Source: Pelodera strongyloides (taxonomy: Eukaryota > Nematoda > Chromadorea > Rhabditida > Rhabditidae). Taken from it: a stretch of 64,000 bases of DNA. Position numbers and translations under genes: made by a program. Location: NCBI GenBank assembly GCA_036852015.1, contig JAANDG010000003.1, positions 516,001-580,000 on the forward strand, written 5' to 3'. A model generated the notes under the pieces. The model was not told the origin of the DNA, made no database searches, and saw nothing but the letters and a program-made list of their open reading frames with translations. Below, piece after piece: positions 48,021 to 60,981 of the stretch; positions within the stretch are counted from its first letter, which is position 1; every line of letters begins with the position of its first letter.

Positions 48021-51000
48021 GAGGATGGGAACTCATTAGCAGAGAGGGTTCTAATGCCTCAAGCTCAAGGGATGTACTAAAGTGTACTGCTCGTTTTATC
48101 TAAATGAAACAAACTGCATACAAATGAAAAGTAATGATGTGTGGGAAAAAAAGGCAATTTCTTGTACTTTCCTTCTAATCAAAGGACGTGCACCTCTACA
48201 CAAGAAGTTTTTTTTGTAGAAAGTATAGACAGAAAAGGGCTTTAAAAAGGCTGCTGGACGTTTTTTGTGGCTCCCAGTGGTCCCCTTTCCCTAAATTGTC
48301 CATCGGTACAAAGTGAGGGCGAATTCAGCTAGTATTAAATTCCTCCTCCTTAGATAATTTTCGCTAGTTTTCAACCAAATTTCAGAATGCCTCGGAAACC
48401 GCAATCACTTCCCTGATTTTTATATAATGCGTTACGCTAATGCTTATCTTCCCAGTAATGCAAACTTATGCATAAAAGTTAAAGAATTTGTATAGGGAAT
48501 TTCTACATACGACAGTAAATTTGTCGGTTTTTCTGACAAGGAAACTCTGAATGGATCGCAGCTTGGATTTTTATTATTTTATGTACTATGATAGAATTGA
48601 ATACTTGAATATGATAGAAGATGGTAGCGGATTGCGGGCGTGGAAAAAGCATTAATTTGCAGTGATGGAAAATGGGAAGAAAACTAAACAATGGCAGCTC
48701 ATGCGCTAGAGCCTAGAGCACAACCTGATAATCCTACTAATAATAATTTTATTTCCAGGTTTCATGATGCTTGCATTTGGACAAGGTGACTTTACTGTAT
48801 ATGAAATCTCCGATGATATCAATACTATTTTCGACGATATCACGTGAACCAGTAGCAAATAGATCAAAATCGGATGTACATAAACAAAATCAGTTTTCTG
48901 GTCATTGGCCTTGAGAGTACGGTGTCACCTATGAATAATGTATTATATGACTCACTCGATAGATAATGTTTTGACTAGTAGCAGACGGTGTGAAACAAAA
49001 TGCCAGTTACTGCTCAACTGTTGAAGACTTATATTTTTTGGAATATGATAAGAATACTGAACATGTTATTTCAAATTTACATGAGGGTAAAGGCGTAAAG
49101 GTACATCGCAAGGTAATTGAAATAAACTTGGGTTCGGTGGCTGCCTGAAACGCATTGTACGGCCGCGCTTCCGTAAAAAGAATGCAAACTAAAAACGCTG
49201 AATAGTAAAAGTGCACAAGGGTTTCTAGTTATCACAATGCAAAATGTTTAGACGCGAGTGTTTAAAGTTAATGTTTAACAGACAGAAAAGTGCATTCTGA
49301 TTTTTGTTATGTTTTGTCTGCGCGCACGGTGTCGCAGCGCCGCCGATGGGACTTTGTTTTGTGTTTGCGTTCACTTCAGCTAAACGGAAGACAATTGCTC
49401 TCTAGCTCATCAGCTACGCAAAGATATTGCCCCAGACGTCTGATCTAGAAGGGTCTACGAAAGTTCGCTAAGCGAACGGTGCTTATTCTAACAGCGTGGT
49501 ATGACACGTGGTTTTTTTTAAACGTATGCTGGACAACTCGACGTCCAGGCATTATAAGCAAATTTCAGTACCATTCATTTTGGCAGTTGGATAGGAACGT
49601 AATTTAGCATAGAATACATGGGAAAAATTATCATGAAGGCGTGATTTTACAAGTTTTTACAATTCGAGAAAATGAAGGCGAAAGGTCAACTAATTGTAAG
49701 TGCAGGTAAAAAGTTAACAAACACAGATTCGATTGACTGAGAGAGCAAATCTTATTTTATATCTTCAACAAACTCAAGGCAAAAGGTCACTATGCATTCA
49801 TAGTTTGTTTACTTATGCGAAAGATCAGATGTACTGTATAACATCGTACACTATTGCGATTCGGTTTGTGTTTGCCCTTTTAGTAGAATATGTCTACATA
49901 GACAACCGTATTTCCTTCCCACTCTACAAAATCCTGAAAAGAATTTGTTACCACCAAAGTAATTAAAAACACGTTTTATAATTATAAAGCCCATCTAGTA
50001 TTTGAATGGTGTGCTATAGTGGCCACATTCATACTCTATGATAAGTAGATCATAACACGGCTTTCAACTATTTCACCATACTGTGCACGTGCACTTGGTA
50101 ATAGGATACCCTGGCCAAAACAAAAGCACAATATGCAAATCAAAGAGATTATGCTTACATATGCTTATTGTATAGGGTGTAGGGTGATTTATGGGCCAGA
50201 CAGTTATTTCTTTTGTTTTTCTGATAATATACAGTATTCAGACATAACAAGATGGCCTGTCTATAACGAAAGGGAATAATCGAGAAGAAAACAAAAATAA
50301 ATACGTACGCATCAGATGCGGGATTGTTTTAATAATTTTTATTGAACTTGGAAACAAGCGAGCACTTATATATTAGAATTAATATATTACATAGAGAGAG
50401 GGAGATTGAGAGAGAGAATACATATTAAAAAAAAATCTGTAAAAAAAAATGACAAAAATATAAGCAGTGGAAATGATTAGATTCCAATTTTTTTTCCTTA
50501 GTGTCATAATACTTGGTGGTGGTAGTGGGCCCGCACGAAGTCACAAGCAATGTCACAGAACGTAAATAAAAATAATTCTGAAGATTTTCAATTGAAACAA
50601 GAAAACTTAAAAATTCATCAATATCACAATAGAGTAGTCGGGATCGGGTTTCTAAAGTGTTTGAAAATAGTGAGAGATCTGAGGGTCGATGATCTGCCGA
50701 GTTTTGCGCACTTTTGGCAAATAAAACGCGGCGGGTGGCCAATCGTTTGGACTATGTGCCTATACACACCCAAGGAGTAAGTATTGGCCGGTGGCGTATG
50801 TTTGCACTTCCCCTAGCACCACATATTGGACTCTTTTAAAGTGGACCGAAGGTTAATTGGGTTAGTGGGATCTTACTGGGATCATCCAAATACAGTACCA
50901 TTAGATTATTAGTGATGGAGTCATAAAAATAAGAAAGTGTCAGTTCGCAAAGAGGGTAACGCTAAAGGAATGGTTTAACTTCGAATCGTTTCTTTTTGAT

Positions 51001-52049
51001 TCTGCATCACAGGGATCACATAGACTTATAGAACATTGTCATTTGTATCGTATGAAGGAGATGATTTGAAGGTCCTATTCCTATCCCCTACCCCTTTAAA
51101 CGGGTGTATCTGCAGGTTATCCTACAATAAGGTCAGTAACTAATTATAGAGGGTGACATCGAAAGTTCCTATATCTGAATACGATCAAATAAGTTGAATG
51201 CAAGGAAGTAATTGTTATGAAGATATGATTGCTGTTGGGTACGAAATACCAAGTACCAAGTGTCATATCCATGAGTGGTGCTACAAAAGGTAGCATGGGA
51301 CACAATGGATCACAGGGCAACTGTGCACATACAGAATAGAGCCATATTATATATACATATGTGCGTACAGCTGCATTTTGAGACCAATATGATGTTGCAG
51401 AACCAAAATGTTACAAAATCATATGTATATATAGGCAAGTACAGGTGCATTTTGTGTACATTATGCCCCAATATCTGATGCTCCAGAACCAATATGGTAC
51501 AAATTTGAATGAACCACACTACCAAACAGTGGACAATTAACAATTACTTGGAATTTTGAGATAGAATGCATTTCCCATACATACGTATAACTTGACATAC
51601 TAAATTACTGTAAAATGGTTTAAAAATGGTCCAATCGTGGGTTCTGAATGAAAAGAACTTGAAATTCCACTTGATGGTGATCCTTACTTTTGAACACTGG
51701 TGCAACCCTTAGCATTGAAAAAACTTCCGGCTTCCGGTCAGTCAAATCGGAAAAAACGTTGCAGCCTTTTCGAGTCATAGTAGGTTATTCTAATTTCCTT
51801 CCTGTCCGGAAACAGCTCATATACAATGTCAAGTGCTAATCAAAACCCTTGGTATCTAACTCGCATCTGCCTACCGCGTCTTTTCAAAAAGGGTAATTTT
51901 TTTGTAAATTGACTGCCTGTGACAAGATCTACTGGGCAACCAACAATATTTATTTGCCATCGCAACGCTAATTGTGTGCAAATACATAGTGCAGATTTCA
52001 GTTACCCTCCCTTCTGTCTCTCTTCCTTTCTCTCATTCTGCTTCATACT

Positions 52050-52052
<3 letters not shown>

Positions 52053-52089
<37 letters not shown>

Positions 52090-52096
52090 CTCTCGC
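52053..52096 (+). repeat. (CT)n microsatellite
   Basis: About 20 CT units with one G interruption. Confidence 0.9.
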
Positions 52097-52340
52097 CTTC
52101 AAATTCACTGCCCAACTTCCTTGCTTATCGCAATCCGGCCGACCGTTCCGGAGGAAAAAAATCATCGAAAAAAAAGCTCAAACAAAAACCAGCAGTCGCA
52201 ACAATAATCCGTCCTCTCCACCAGAACGTTTAAAGGGGGAGACACTGGAAAGTAATAACGAGAAGTTACTCCTACAAACTAACTGTGTGTTGTTTGTATC
52301 TTGCCAAAGATGGTTGATCCTATGGGCTTGTGAACCCAAC

Positions 52341-52513
52341 TAAACCGGCCGGTTTTTGAAACGCATCGTGGATAACTGAATTCGTACGTAGTTATGCTAA
52401 TTTGCTCGAATTTAGCTCGTTTTTTTATTCTAATTTATGTTCATTTGCATATGATGGTTAAGAATGCTGGTCCACTCGATGTGTTTCAGAAACCGGCCGG
52501 TATTTCGCTTTAA
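52341..52513. repeat. Palindromic MITE (CCGG family), left tip lost
   Basis: TAAACCGGCCGGTTTTTGAAA ... AAACCGGCCGGTATTTCGC and TTTAA. The TTAAAGCGAAATA tip is missing on the left. Internal CATTTGCATATGATGG. Confidence 0.85.
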
Positions 52514-53005
52514 CGATCCGATCATCAGATCATATGTAAATGTTACTTAGCCAAATATGAGCACGGTATATATAAAACCATCGAGATTTCCATCAATTAC
52601 TATATGGACAGTAGGTTTACATTTGCTCACACTAAATCCTCCATTCTTCGACTCTATCAATATTTTCCCAACAATTTTATCTGGCTAAAACTGTAAAACT
52701 GTTTTGGTCCAGATTTAACGATTCTAAAATCACAATATAAGCATTCACTCACTACCTTCCACTAATAGGTTTTTTGACAGTTTGTTATCTATATATTACA
52801 AAAAGATGATGAAGCTACTATAAAACCAAATCATTCGCAACATTCTGACGCCCTCTTATCGGCTCCAGACTCCAGACGACACTTGAACTCAAGTCTTTGT
52901 CGACGATTACTTGTCGCTGCTAAAGCCTGACACTTAGGGACCGTCACAAAGTTAAACTTCTGCGAGAGCCGACCCACTTACCCAATTTAGCCACTAAGGG
53001 CGCCT

Positions 53006-53138
53006 AAAGGTGCATGATTCCCATTCGCGTACCTTTGGGTCACTTGCGGCGACAAAAATGTGCGCCACGCGTTCTTTTAACGTCTTGGGCGCGCGGCGCC
53101 GCAGCGGAGCTTCATTACAGTAGCTAGTCATGCACCTT
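53006..53138. repeat. GC-rich foldback with GGTGCATGA ends
   Basis: AAAGGTGCATGA and TCATGCACCTT bound a segment with GCGCGCGGCGCCGCAG and GTGCGCCACGCG, far richer in GC than its surroundings. Confidence 0.6.
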
Positions 53139-53263
53139 CAACCCAGACAGTCACTAAAATGAACGTTTGTCTAGAAACGTCTAGAAACGAACGTTTTCTG
53201 ATAGCGTTTGGAGTAGTTCCAAGTGCCGTCAGGGTCATAGGATTTGTTTCACCAAGCCCTGTT

Positions 53264-53612
53264 CATTTCTCTCTCTCTCTTTCTCTCTGTCATTCTCTAC
53301 GTCTTTCTCTCTCGCGCGCTCTCTCTGGATATCTTTCTCTCTCTATCATTTCCCCCCTCTCTCTCTCTCTCTCTCTCTCTGTTTTCCCTCCGTTCCACAG
53401 ATTTTCCCATCGCAAACTCTTGGCCCGAACGCAAAAAAACTTTCGAAAAACGGTTTGTGTGGAAACTGTTGAAAAGGTGTGGTCACAAAAAATTCGGTGA
53501 AAAAAGTAGTAGGAGACTTCAAACAACAGACAGTAAGAGAGAGATAGAGTGAGTGAAAGAGAGAGACAGAGAGAAAGGGATATAGAGAGAAAGAAAGGGA
53601 GAGAGAGAGTGT
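53264..53612. repeat. CT-rich tract followed by GA-rich tract
   Basis: 53264-53392 is CT-rich and 53527-53612 GA-rich, so the two can pair around about 135 bp of AC/A-rich sequence. All three frames of the middle are open, but none has a start context or a recognised motif. Confidence 0.7.
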
Positions 53613-54084
53613 TCCACAGGGTCCAGAAAAGCTACTGTGTTGCCATTTTGCTTCGATACTGTCTCTCTATCTCTTCGTTTCTTTCTTTACCCTCTCTCTG
53701 ACCGACTGCTGAGATTGAAAAATCACCAGATTAGAGAAAAAAACGGCCGTGTTCGAAAAAAAAACGGCGTTCAGCATTCGGCATCCCGGCGCCTATCTAT
53801 CAGCTGGTCAGACTTTTTACAAAAAAAATACTTTTCAATTTGGGGAAAATGGTGACAGGTAGGAATTTTTGCCCAGAAATTGAATACATGTTGACCTAAT
53901 CGTTTAGGAGAAACAACAAGAATTACCACGGTAGGAATTCTGCGACAGGATGCACTGGTTGACTGGTGCAGCCGGCAGCATGCTTCATTCTACAATCATG
54001 GTGTAGAGGTCAGTGCTCTTATTGCGGCACAATGAGTCAATGCTTCGACTCCACTAGTATCTAAGAGACTTATATAGCGTATAG

Positions 54085-54125
54085 AAAACGTCCGTTACTG
54101 TATAAAACGTCCGTTACTGTATAAT
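54085..54125 (+). repeat. Tandem duplication of AAAACGTCCGTTACTGTAT
   Basis: Two adjacent identical units of about 20 bp. Confidence 0.9.
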
Positions 54126-55269
54126 CTTTGGCAATTCTACGTTGACTGGATTAACTTTTCTTTTATTTGATAAAATGTTAAAAGCTTTTAGCAGTCGAGA
54201 AAAAGTGAAGAAATTGCACGATGTATGAGAATATATATGATACATGCCTTGTGAAAATGCCATAATTGGAATGTCAAACGCTTTGGCGTGTCATATACAC
54301 ATATTCGTATCTCCTATGATTAATAACCCAGAGAAAACATCAAAGTGAACTCCATCTTACTATATTGACATTTTTGTGGCGGACATATTGTGAAGATTAA
54401 TGCCACGTAGTTCCGCGCCATCGCTAATACATATGTAGAAAGTTTATACAAACACATATTCTGTAAAATGATGGACAACATTGATGTAAAAGTACAGTAA
54501 CTTACAGACGTGGAAATTTGCAGCCTACGTACAGGAAAAACTAAAGAAGTTCCTACGGTAACTAGTCCTGAAGTTGCAAATAATAGAGAAATATCAAATA
54601 AATTCCTAGGAATAGTAAAATAATCAATGCATAGTTTACGTTGTCGAAATTCTATGCGTTTTTACACCAAAGGGACATTAGGCTTCGGCCTATAGCATAT
54701 AGTCTACCTGGATTACACTTTGACCAGCTAGACGCAGACGTAAAAGCTAAGAAAAGAGATGTTGAGAGTAGAAGAGACTTAGAGAGCGATATGTTTTGTG
54801 AGTATTTCTAAACACTCAGTGAGGTTAGCTTTCGAAGGACTAAGGCCTGCTGGGCTCAATCCTAGTTCAATATGTCTGGGGTTGGAGTGCCCGTCCGCAC
54901 ATTTGGTCTCAAATGTTAATTTTCAAAAGTGCTAAACACCAGAGTCTGTGTAATAATATCTTATTATATAAAAGAGTAACTGTAGCGTGCGCTAGCAATT
55001 AGAAAATGTTCCGCGGGCCCATCCTAAACTAGAAAAAGGGTGTCGAGCTCCATAGAAGCTCATTATGCAAAAGAACTTATTTGGATTGCCTTTATTCATA
55101 AGATTTTCATCTACGTTTTAGACTTTTCGTAAGTATGGAAACACGCCTCAGGCGGCTAGCCGTCTGGTTAGAAATAGATTGGAATAAAAATGTACGCTTA
55201 AGATACGGTACTATGTGTGTGTATAATTACAAACACATCCAGGCCCTCACAGCCTTCACAAAGTTAATG

Positions 55270-55375
55270 ACGGGATAGTTTATCTGGTCATATTTTTGTA
55301 AATATTTTTTGGGATAGTTTATAGTTGCCGGGATAGTTTATCTGGACTCTCAGTCATATTTACAAATATTTTTTC
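55270..55375 (+). repeat. Degenerate tandem repeat containing GGGATAGTTTA
   Basis: GGGATAGTTTATCTGG occurs twice and GGGATAGTTTATAG once, alternating with TCATATTT-TAAATATTTTTT. Confidence 0.8.
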
Positions 55376-56024
55376 GAGTAACATGTTACATGTGCATTGT
55401 ACATACGCGTTGTTCTATGGTTGATTTATCAAATCATCCAGTTAAACATTACATGTTATTCCCCTTTTCCGAGTTTCACAGTTAATACTCAATTGAATAT
55501 TCAAATGCATGAAAAATACGGCTGTTCGCAACATTCCCCATCCCTCCTCCCCAATATTTCCAATGAAATAAGTGATATGCGCGGCGTATAAGTGAACTGA
55601 TTATTCTAAATAAATTTGACACACCGTAGTGATTTCATAGCAGTGTTTGGCTACTGTTTTAATCAGTGGTCTGGAGTGTGACCTTCTGGCCCCGATCATT
55701 TCTATCAGAAGTTATGAAAATTTCATGAGAAGGAAGGAGATTTATATAAATCATCATTTCCTATAACTAAATCGAAAGTTACTTTTCATTAAAACCTGAA
55801 CGACAATCCCCCTCACTCTAGAGATATTTATTACATGATCGCCATTTTGAAAAAATCCGACAAAAAGTTGCACTCTGTCGCCAGTGGACCAATTAATTTG
55901 GATTTGTGATTAATTTGAAATCAGAGCGGGAAATGATCACAAAACAGTGTTTGTAATTACAGTGGAAAAATGAGCAACAGATAGTTGACGTTGAATGTTT
56001 CTTACAATTAATCGTTAATTACTG

Positions 56025-56460
56025 TTAAAGGATCACAGTCACTACAAAATCGTCGTTTTTTTTCGAGTTTACTTATATTTAGTAAAGAATAGAGACAAAT
56101 ACTTTACCAAAACCGAATAATTTGAATTCCAACTCAGGGAGTGAACAAGTAGAAAAGTAGTTCTACTTAACTACCGCAGGATCACGAAACGTGTTCATAC
56201 AGCTGCTTCCCGATCGGGAGTATGCAAATTATTTCGGCAAATATCTACATATTGTATCTTTACATACACTGCAAGGGTCAGCAGGCATATCGCTACACGT
56301 TTCATAATCCCGCGGTAGTTAAGTAGAACTACTTTTCTACTTGTTCACTCCATGAGTTGTAATTCAAATTATTCGGTTTTGGTAAAGTATTTTTCTTTAT
56401 TCTTTACTAAATACAAGTAAACTCGAAGCAAAATGATGATTTTGGAGTGACTGCGATCCT
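56025..56460. repeat. Large foldback element, TTAAAGGATCACAG type
   Basis: TTAAAGGATCACAGTCACT on the left answers AGTGACTGCGATCCT on the right. Long arms include TAGAAAAGTAGTTCTACTTA and its complement, and CGAATAATTTGAATT against AATTCAAATTATTCG. The unique centre is about 110 bp. The right tip has decayed. Confidence 0.9.
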
Positions 56461-58963
56461 GGAGGATTGCGAATTATCAACTTCAGTTCCGTGACAGCAA
56501 CGGTAAAGCGGCGGCAGGACGCAGACGCAGTTCGTCTTCTATCCTTGGTCTGCACAAGTAAATTCGACATTCGTCATCTTTAAATGACTCTTACCACTTA
56601 AATACTAATAGTCAAAGAAATAAGATCCTGGTACCATTGAAACTAACGCATCGCACAATGTAAGCGAAAATTGCCGAGTTGCACTAATTTGTAATTAATA
56701 GTTTCCTCCACATGGCTACCTCGCTAACATCTCATTTTCTACTATTTACTTTACGTTATTTGTTTAGAACATCCTCTGTAAACAACAACAACTCTCCTTA
56801 ATTTCTATATGTTCTACAGGAATGTAAATTAAGACCCAATAACGATTTCCAAGTGACCTGACTCTCTAAAAGATCAAATGGGCAAAGGTCTACTCATTTG
56901 TGCACTATTTCAAAGCAAAATTAACTGTCACAACCCCGCTTTCCAGTGACTAATTGCCTGCAATTAACACAAGGTTTTTTTGGTGCAGACGTTCTGTTTG
57001 GAGTCAAAGTCGCAACATTTCGCCCCGACGCCGCTAAGGCGAACACATGTTCGTTAGATTGATTGAGCAAGGGACAAAGGAAGAACTTTAGCGAGTCTAG
57101 ATCAGTTTTAGATCAGATCTGGACGAAAGGAGCAATTTTGCGAGATGGGGGACTTACTTGAAATAATGACCTTATAATATGATTTCTTCTAACTCAAATT
57201 GTTGTTTCCGGTGGCATATTTCTATGCATAATCACGGACAATAAGAACTTTGATGACAACTTGTTTCAGACAGATGATGGTGCGCCATGTAGAGGACATG
57301 ACTACGGTAGTTTATTTCAGAATCTAATCCTTAATTGGCTGAAAATACCGTAAAAAGTATCGTTCTTTAAGCAAACGGGTGAATATAACTTGTCTCTAGT
57401 CCCTAGCGACAATATTCCGTATCCCATTTATTCGTCTTATGTTTAGAATTTAGGCAACCAAGTAGTGCCGAGACGACAAATTAGCATATTATTCAAGAGT
57501 TACATTCAAATAATTTTCCACTTGCTACCACCCAGACAGGACCACCCAAGGAGTGGTGACGTTTTTGAGGAATGGGGGGGCAAATTTACATACGAATACT
57601 GTCTGCGGCGGTCCGCGGTCGTAAGTCGTAACTCCGAGCGGACGCATAGTTAGGAAGAAAAGACATAAAGGATCATTGTGCTAGAGAAAATACCCGCTAT
57701 TTAGCACCGATAGCCTTCACCTGCACCAAACTACGCATGGATGTGTGGCAAAGTTAGGGGTGGTCTAAAAATGTAGTTCTGTCAAAAATAATTTCAAGCA
57801 TCAATGTTCTATTATACTTTGAGGTTATAGTAATTAATTGTGGCTTTTTATAGTTTTGCGGGATAATATCCGACGAGAAAAAGCCAGGAACATGAAAAAT
57901 ATAATATGCTGAATTTTTGACGGAGGAAATAAGGGGACCATATCCTTACGTGAACAATACAAAATGAATAGCTGACGGAGTTTTGTACCCAGAGATGCAT
58001 ATCCTAAAGTCTTTCTGTACTCGGAGATGTATAGCCTAAAATCTAAGGTTTAAACATATTACCTCACATTAGGCAAGACTAGAGGAAAAAAATACACAAT
58101 CATAAAGACACCGCAGATACTACTACTATTATAACTACTAATAGTTAACTTGTTTCCGTTTCCTAACCATTACAAAAAATGAAAGAAAAAATAGTCGTTA
58201 TTCGAGTTCTTCTAAAAATGTGTGTTTTCAGTACTAATCTCTTGTTGAACACCTGGATTAGGTACTTAATTGGGCCGACACTTGCATTTCGAATACTGCG
58301 GTAGGTCTAGTGCTATGTTAGCAGACTGTGGAAAACTAAAAAGTGCAAAGCACTTAGCTTACAACTTACGTAGGGCCATTTCCTGGTAATTTCCTTAATT
58401 GCATCTCACAACCTTCAAAAATATATAAACTAATTTACTTTTTACAAACAGTACTTGTTTTATTATGCGATAGTTTAGTTTTGAGGGGTAATCCAGTTAC
58501 TGATAGCAATTTTAACCTAATTATCTATTCAGTGACACATCGGAACGATCATGAATTATGTTATGGAGGAAGTATTAATAGAAATATTAGAAAAAAGAAG
58601 AACATACTAATAAAATACTGTGTAAATATTAAAATACGTGTCTCTTATTTAGAAATTGTATTAGGGCCACACAGCGGACGTGCAATAAATGAGTTTTAAA
58701 ACTGCTTTGGCAAATATGCACTTTTTTCAGGTTTTGAACTGGGTTTCGAAAGCCAAATATATACCTTTTTTTTGGATTTCGAACGGCGTTCCGTCAGCAT
58801 GAAATGTATTGAAATGTTTGCAATAAAACTTATATTTGTGTTTGACACCCCAATGGCGAATTTTCCAAATTTGCTCCACAAACCACAGTTTGTTTATGAA
58901 ATCTTTAATATAAATTCTATTGAATGGAAGTGGATGTATTATGTTTACGTACGGCTAGGATTT

Positions 58964-59108
58964 ATGGGGTTTCCAAGTATGGTGAAAATTTACAGTATTT
59001 GGGAACTCCACGAGAATTTTTTTTCATATTATATGTGCAGGCTTCGTGTAGAAATACGGTAATATTGACAGAATCACACCGAATTTTTGGGCTACTTGGA
59101 AACCCCAT
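58964..59108 (+). repeat. MITE of the GGGTTTCCAAGTA family
   Basis: ATGGGGTTTCCAAGTATGG ... CTACTTGGAAACCCCAT, 145 bp. Shares TGACAGAATCACACCGAATT and GTAGAAATACGGTAATA with 60054-60203. Confidence 0.85.
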
Positions 59109-59647
59109 TATATTGCCTTCGAAAACTAGGCAACTGCAAATGTGAAGCGAAGGCACGTGACTTTGAACTTTTGAACATCGGCTTTGAAGCAATTCCAAAT
59201 CAGAACGCAGGTGTAATACATGCTATTGCACATCATGAGTTTCGTATACCACGTGCCTTGTTTATAAGAAGTTTTGTATTTCATAATTTATTTCATCTCG
59301 CTAGAAGCAAGCACTTTAGACCAATCTGTCACACCTGGCATAAAAAATGACCACTACAACATAAAGCTTTCCAATTAAAAGTGCAACGCCTCGCTGTTCC
59401 GTTTTCACAAATGTAACGCCTTTTTTATGGAATAAAATAGCAGTCTGATCTCAATTTTATAGCATGACGCTTTACCCGGGTGGTCTTTTTTGTGCGATTT
59501 TTCACGTAAAATGTGTGAACCCGCAGAAAAAGTGGCATAAAAATGGAGCACGTGAGCGTAGATACAAATTGCAATCTAGTTATTAAGTAATATCTATCCG
59601 GCGTGTGAGTCTGGGGGAGGGTGGAAAATGTGTAGTGAAAAAGAAGG

Positions 59648-59650
<3 letters not shown>

Positions 59651-59692
<42 letters not shown>
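59651..59692. repeat. (AT)n microsatellite
   Basis: About 42 bp of pure AT. The overlapping minus-strand ORF with an Ile/Tyr run is an artefact. Confidence 0.95.
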
Positions 59693-59695
<3 letters not shown>

Positions 59696-60053
59696 GTACA
59701 GTATGAAAGGAAAGAAAAATAATGAGAATCTACAAAGTGTAGAGGGGAATGATATATACTTGGAAAAAGAAGAAATACGTCATGGCTGAATATAGAGCAT
59801 GGCATCAAATTTCGCAGCGTTACGGGGATAGGAAGCAAAGATAGCCCTTTTTGGTTCTTGTTATATATGAGTTTATTTCATCTCATCACACACTCACTAC
59901 GTGACCATGTTAGAGTCTTACAATTAAAGCTTAAAGCTTATGGAACGTGGTTTTGAATCCTATACTGGCCAACACTATCATGTATCATCTGCTAATTTAG
60001 TTTCATTCTGTGCCGATAACGCCCAGAAGTGCACAGAAATTTGCATAAATTTT

Positions 60054-60203
60054 ATGGGATTTCCAAGTGTGCTGAAAATTTACAGTACTACACTACACGA
60101 TACTTTTTTTTTAATTTTTCATATTATATATGCATGTTTCGTGCAAAAATACGGTAGTATTGACAGAATCACACCGAATTTTTGGGATACTTGGAAACCC
60201 CAT
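60054..60203 (+). repeat. MITE of the GGGTTTCCAAGTA family
   Basis: ATGGGATTTCCAAGTGTGC ... ATACTTGGAAACCCCAT, 150 bp, about 950 bp from and in the same orientation as 58964-59108. Confidence 0.85.
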
Positions 60204-60981
60204 TATGGGAATGCACTTGTCCAGCAAATGTTTTATAGCTATCGCTATCATTTTCTACTGACGATGTAAGTATGCTGTTGATGCTTCTAAACATACTGTA
60301 ATTTCAGTTTCGCATATAATCCATATGAATTTTTTCCAATACAACATATATAATTGTACTTCTTTTTTCTTTATCCACTTGCACATAATTGCAAATTCTT
60401 TTTTTTTATGTAACTTGATCTCGGGACCTTATACATATTTTACAACTACATCTTGCCTGGTTCCGTTGGGTCTTTGTAATTTTCTTAGTCGGGCTTGCAC
60501 TGTGTTGCCTTTGGAACGGCGCAATTTCGCTAATATGACACTCTTTTTATATACGTTTAATAAAAAATCTGCCCTTTTTGTATGGGATCAACTCTCAAGT
60601 TAATTAAGCTTGAACCCTATACGTGTGGTCTTTTTCATGCTTGAATTTTCCGTGCAGTGTTCAAAAAAGCGAGGAAAAAAAATGAGAAAGAGCAGTTTAT
60701 CCAGCACGTGTAGAATCTGATTTATGAAACTGGTCTTGGAGATGAATGCATGCTTTTGAGAAAGGAAGGTTCGTTTACCTCATCTAACTAACTACTTGAA
60801 AAATGACTCAAACCTATCTATATGAGATCTATTCACGAGGGCACAGCCAAAAATGTCATTACACTAACGTTGTACTTGTTGCTCTTAGTTAGTGTTACAA
60901 CAGGTTATTTCTGAAACAGAAACAAGTCGGAAAAATATGTTTATTTCTGCAAATGACAAAACATTCAATTAAGTGTTTGCT

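Larger units (their letters stand above)
46838..60981. other. Gene-poor stretch before the secreted-protein gene
   Basis: Simple repeats, three foldbacks (52341, 53006, 56025) and two MITE copies. No exon chain is supported. A possible start exon ATGGTGACAG|GTAGGA at 53849-53858 (plus) cannot be linked to any downstream exon. Confidence 0.5.

Noticed and set aside
59425..59838. Minus-strand 137-aa ORF
   Set aside because: Its core is the (AT)n microsatellite read as Ile-Tyr.
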